This document shows, piece by piece, positions 63,101 to 64,000 of a stretch of DNA of 64,000 bases. Position 1 is the stretch's first letter; every line of letters begins with the position of its first letter. The DNA lies in the NCBI GenBank assembly GCA_030490835.1, contig CM059971.1:41402012-41466011 (forward strand), given 5' to 3'. The translations under genes and the position numbers were made by a program. The notes beneath the pieces were generated by a model. That model searched no databases. It was not told where the DNA came from and worked only from the letters and a program-made list of their open reading frames with translations. The stretch is from Annona cherimola. Its lineage: Eukaryota > Streptophyta > Magnoliopsida > Magnoliales > Annonaceae.

Positions 63101-64000
63101 CCTTGCCTAAATGAAAATAATATGATTTTTCATATGTTTCTTTTCCTTGCATTCCATTTAGTTTTCCAATCAATTTTATTCACATATATCATTTATTCGA
63201 CTTCTCAAGTCACTACGCATACATTTAGCATATACGTGCACATTTTTACACATTCCATCTGCTAATCACATAACATATATAACTCCAAAATTAGGGTATC
63301 CATTCAACCATACAAAATCCATCCACTAACTATCATACATAGGTTCATTAACCTTCATTTACCATTTTTCACTTTTTTTTCCAAAATTCATACATCGGTG
63401 CCCGTTCGGAGCGCCCGTTATGACCTTAGGCTTCATTACATAATTCCAAAATTGGAAATTAACCTCATGAAGTGCTAAATCGATATATATTCATGAAATA
63501 TATCATATTTTCATACATTTTTGCACAAAATCATATTCTACATGTCATTTATCATCCTTGCATGTCCATTCCTTCACATATGCCCTTTTGGCAACATATA
63601 CATAAAATATTTCATAAAATTTTCTAAGTCAGAGGTTTAGTCATATTTTAGCGGGTTAATTACCCTTAATTAACATTGCATTTAGGGTATTTTTATGGGA
63701 TTTTAATCCACTTGCCATTTGTTTCCAAAACAGTTTTGATCTGTAATATATAACATTCCTTAATAACTACGTTAATTAACCAAAATAAATATTTCCATCA
63801 TAAAACATTAATAATTTATATTTATTTTGGCATTGTTACCTTGCTTGTCAGCAGCATCCATTTTCAGTCAGCCTTAATAACGTAAATTATTGGGTATATT
63901 TAAACCCATCAAAACCTAACTTTTAATTTTTTCTTGTGATATTAAATATTTATTATATATCTTGTAAAATTTTCAGCCCAAAAATTCCTTGTATAAAAAG
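60147..64000 (-). repeat. E3: 5' LTR, cut by the window end
   Basis: It starts (plus strand) TGTGGTACCCCGAACCGAG and follows 51661-55780 closely to the window edge. It carries the same hairpin arrays and the same donor/acceptor-like sites (CTCAG|GTAAGC near 63062 on the minus strand). One deletion of roughly 250 bp relative to the other LTR lies near 63733. Both LTRs are alike enough to suggest a recent insertion. No genes are seen. Confidence 0.87.

Overview
This 64-kb window looks like silenced plant repeat DNA. I found no intact single-copy host gene, no tRNA or rRNA gene and no CRISPR array. The evidence for an angiosperm nuclear genome is the Sirevirus-type Ty1/copia elements, a giant Tat/Ogre-type Ty3/gypsy element, other Ty3/gypsy remnants, Tourist-like MITEs, initiator tRNA-Met type primer binding sites, and captured pieces of plastid and cytosolic HSP70 genes. 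I cannot name the species.

Layout. (A) 1-3036, minus strand: a dead Ty3/gypsy element (gag, protease, RT, RNase H, start of integrase), with a MITE at 2364-2644. (B) 3037-18120, minus strand: a Sirevirus-like Ty1/copia element inserted in the gag of A. It is split by a second MITE (5744-6035) and by element C, and its 5' LTR is cut off at 18120. (C) 7845-16300, plus strand: a complete but mutated member of the same family as B, inserted in B in opposite orientation with target duplication CAAGC. (D) 18121-39428, plus strand: a giant Tat/Ogre-like element with a 6.7-kb 5' LTR. That LTR carries a chimeric HSP70 pseudogene, a TATA box, and 157-bp and 51-bp tandem repeats. The gag-pol that follows holds three successive Gag-like modules, and a long antisense, apparently intron-containing gene with a plant mobile domain lies tail-to-tail with integrase. 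The 3' LTR of D is truncated. (E) 39429-64000: three copies of one long-LTR Ty3/gypsy family in alternating orientation. E1 (+) is an LTR fragment; E2 (-) is a solo LTR inside E1 and itself carries a Sirevirus solo LTR; E3 (-) is an LTR, a short 2.6-kb interior and a second LTR that runs off the window.

The coding regions are remnants of two gag-pol strategies. In the copia family (B, C), Gag and Pol lie in different frames in C, but B lacks exactly 743 bp bounded in C by GT...AG signals, so that Gag and Pol become one frame. In D, gag, PR, RT, RNase H, a second RNase H and IN run almost entirely in one frame, broken by nonsense codons and two small frameshifts. Its integrase has lost the segment that should carry the catalytic Glu.

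The least explained signals are: (1) dozens of short hairpins with compensatory base changes in the E-family LTRs and interior, lying between conserved splice-like signals; (2) the antisense multi-exon gene of D; (3) the 743-bp intron-like segment of the copia family; (4) the chimeric HSP70 captured inside an LTR; (5) the triple Gag of D. All readings are by eye. Family names rest on recognised motifs, not on database searches.
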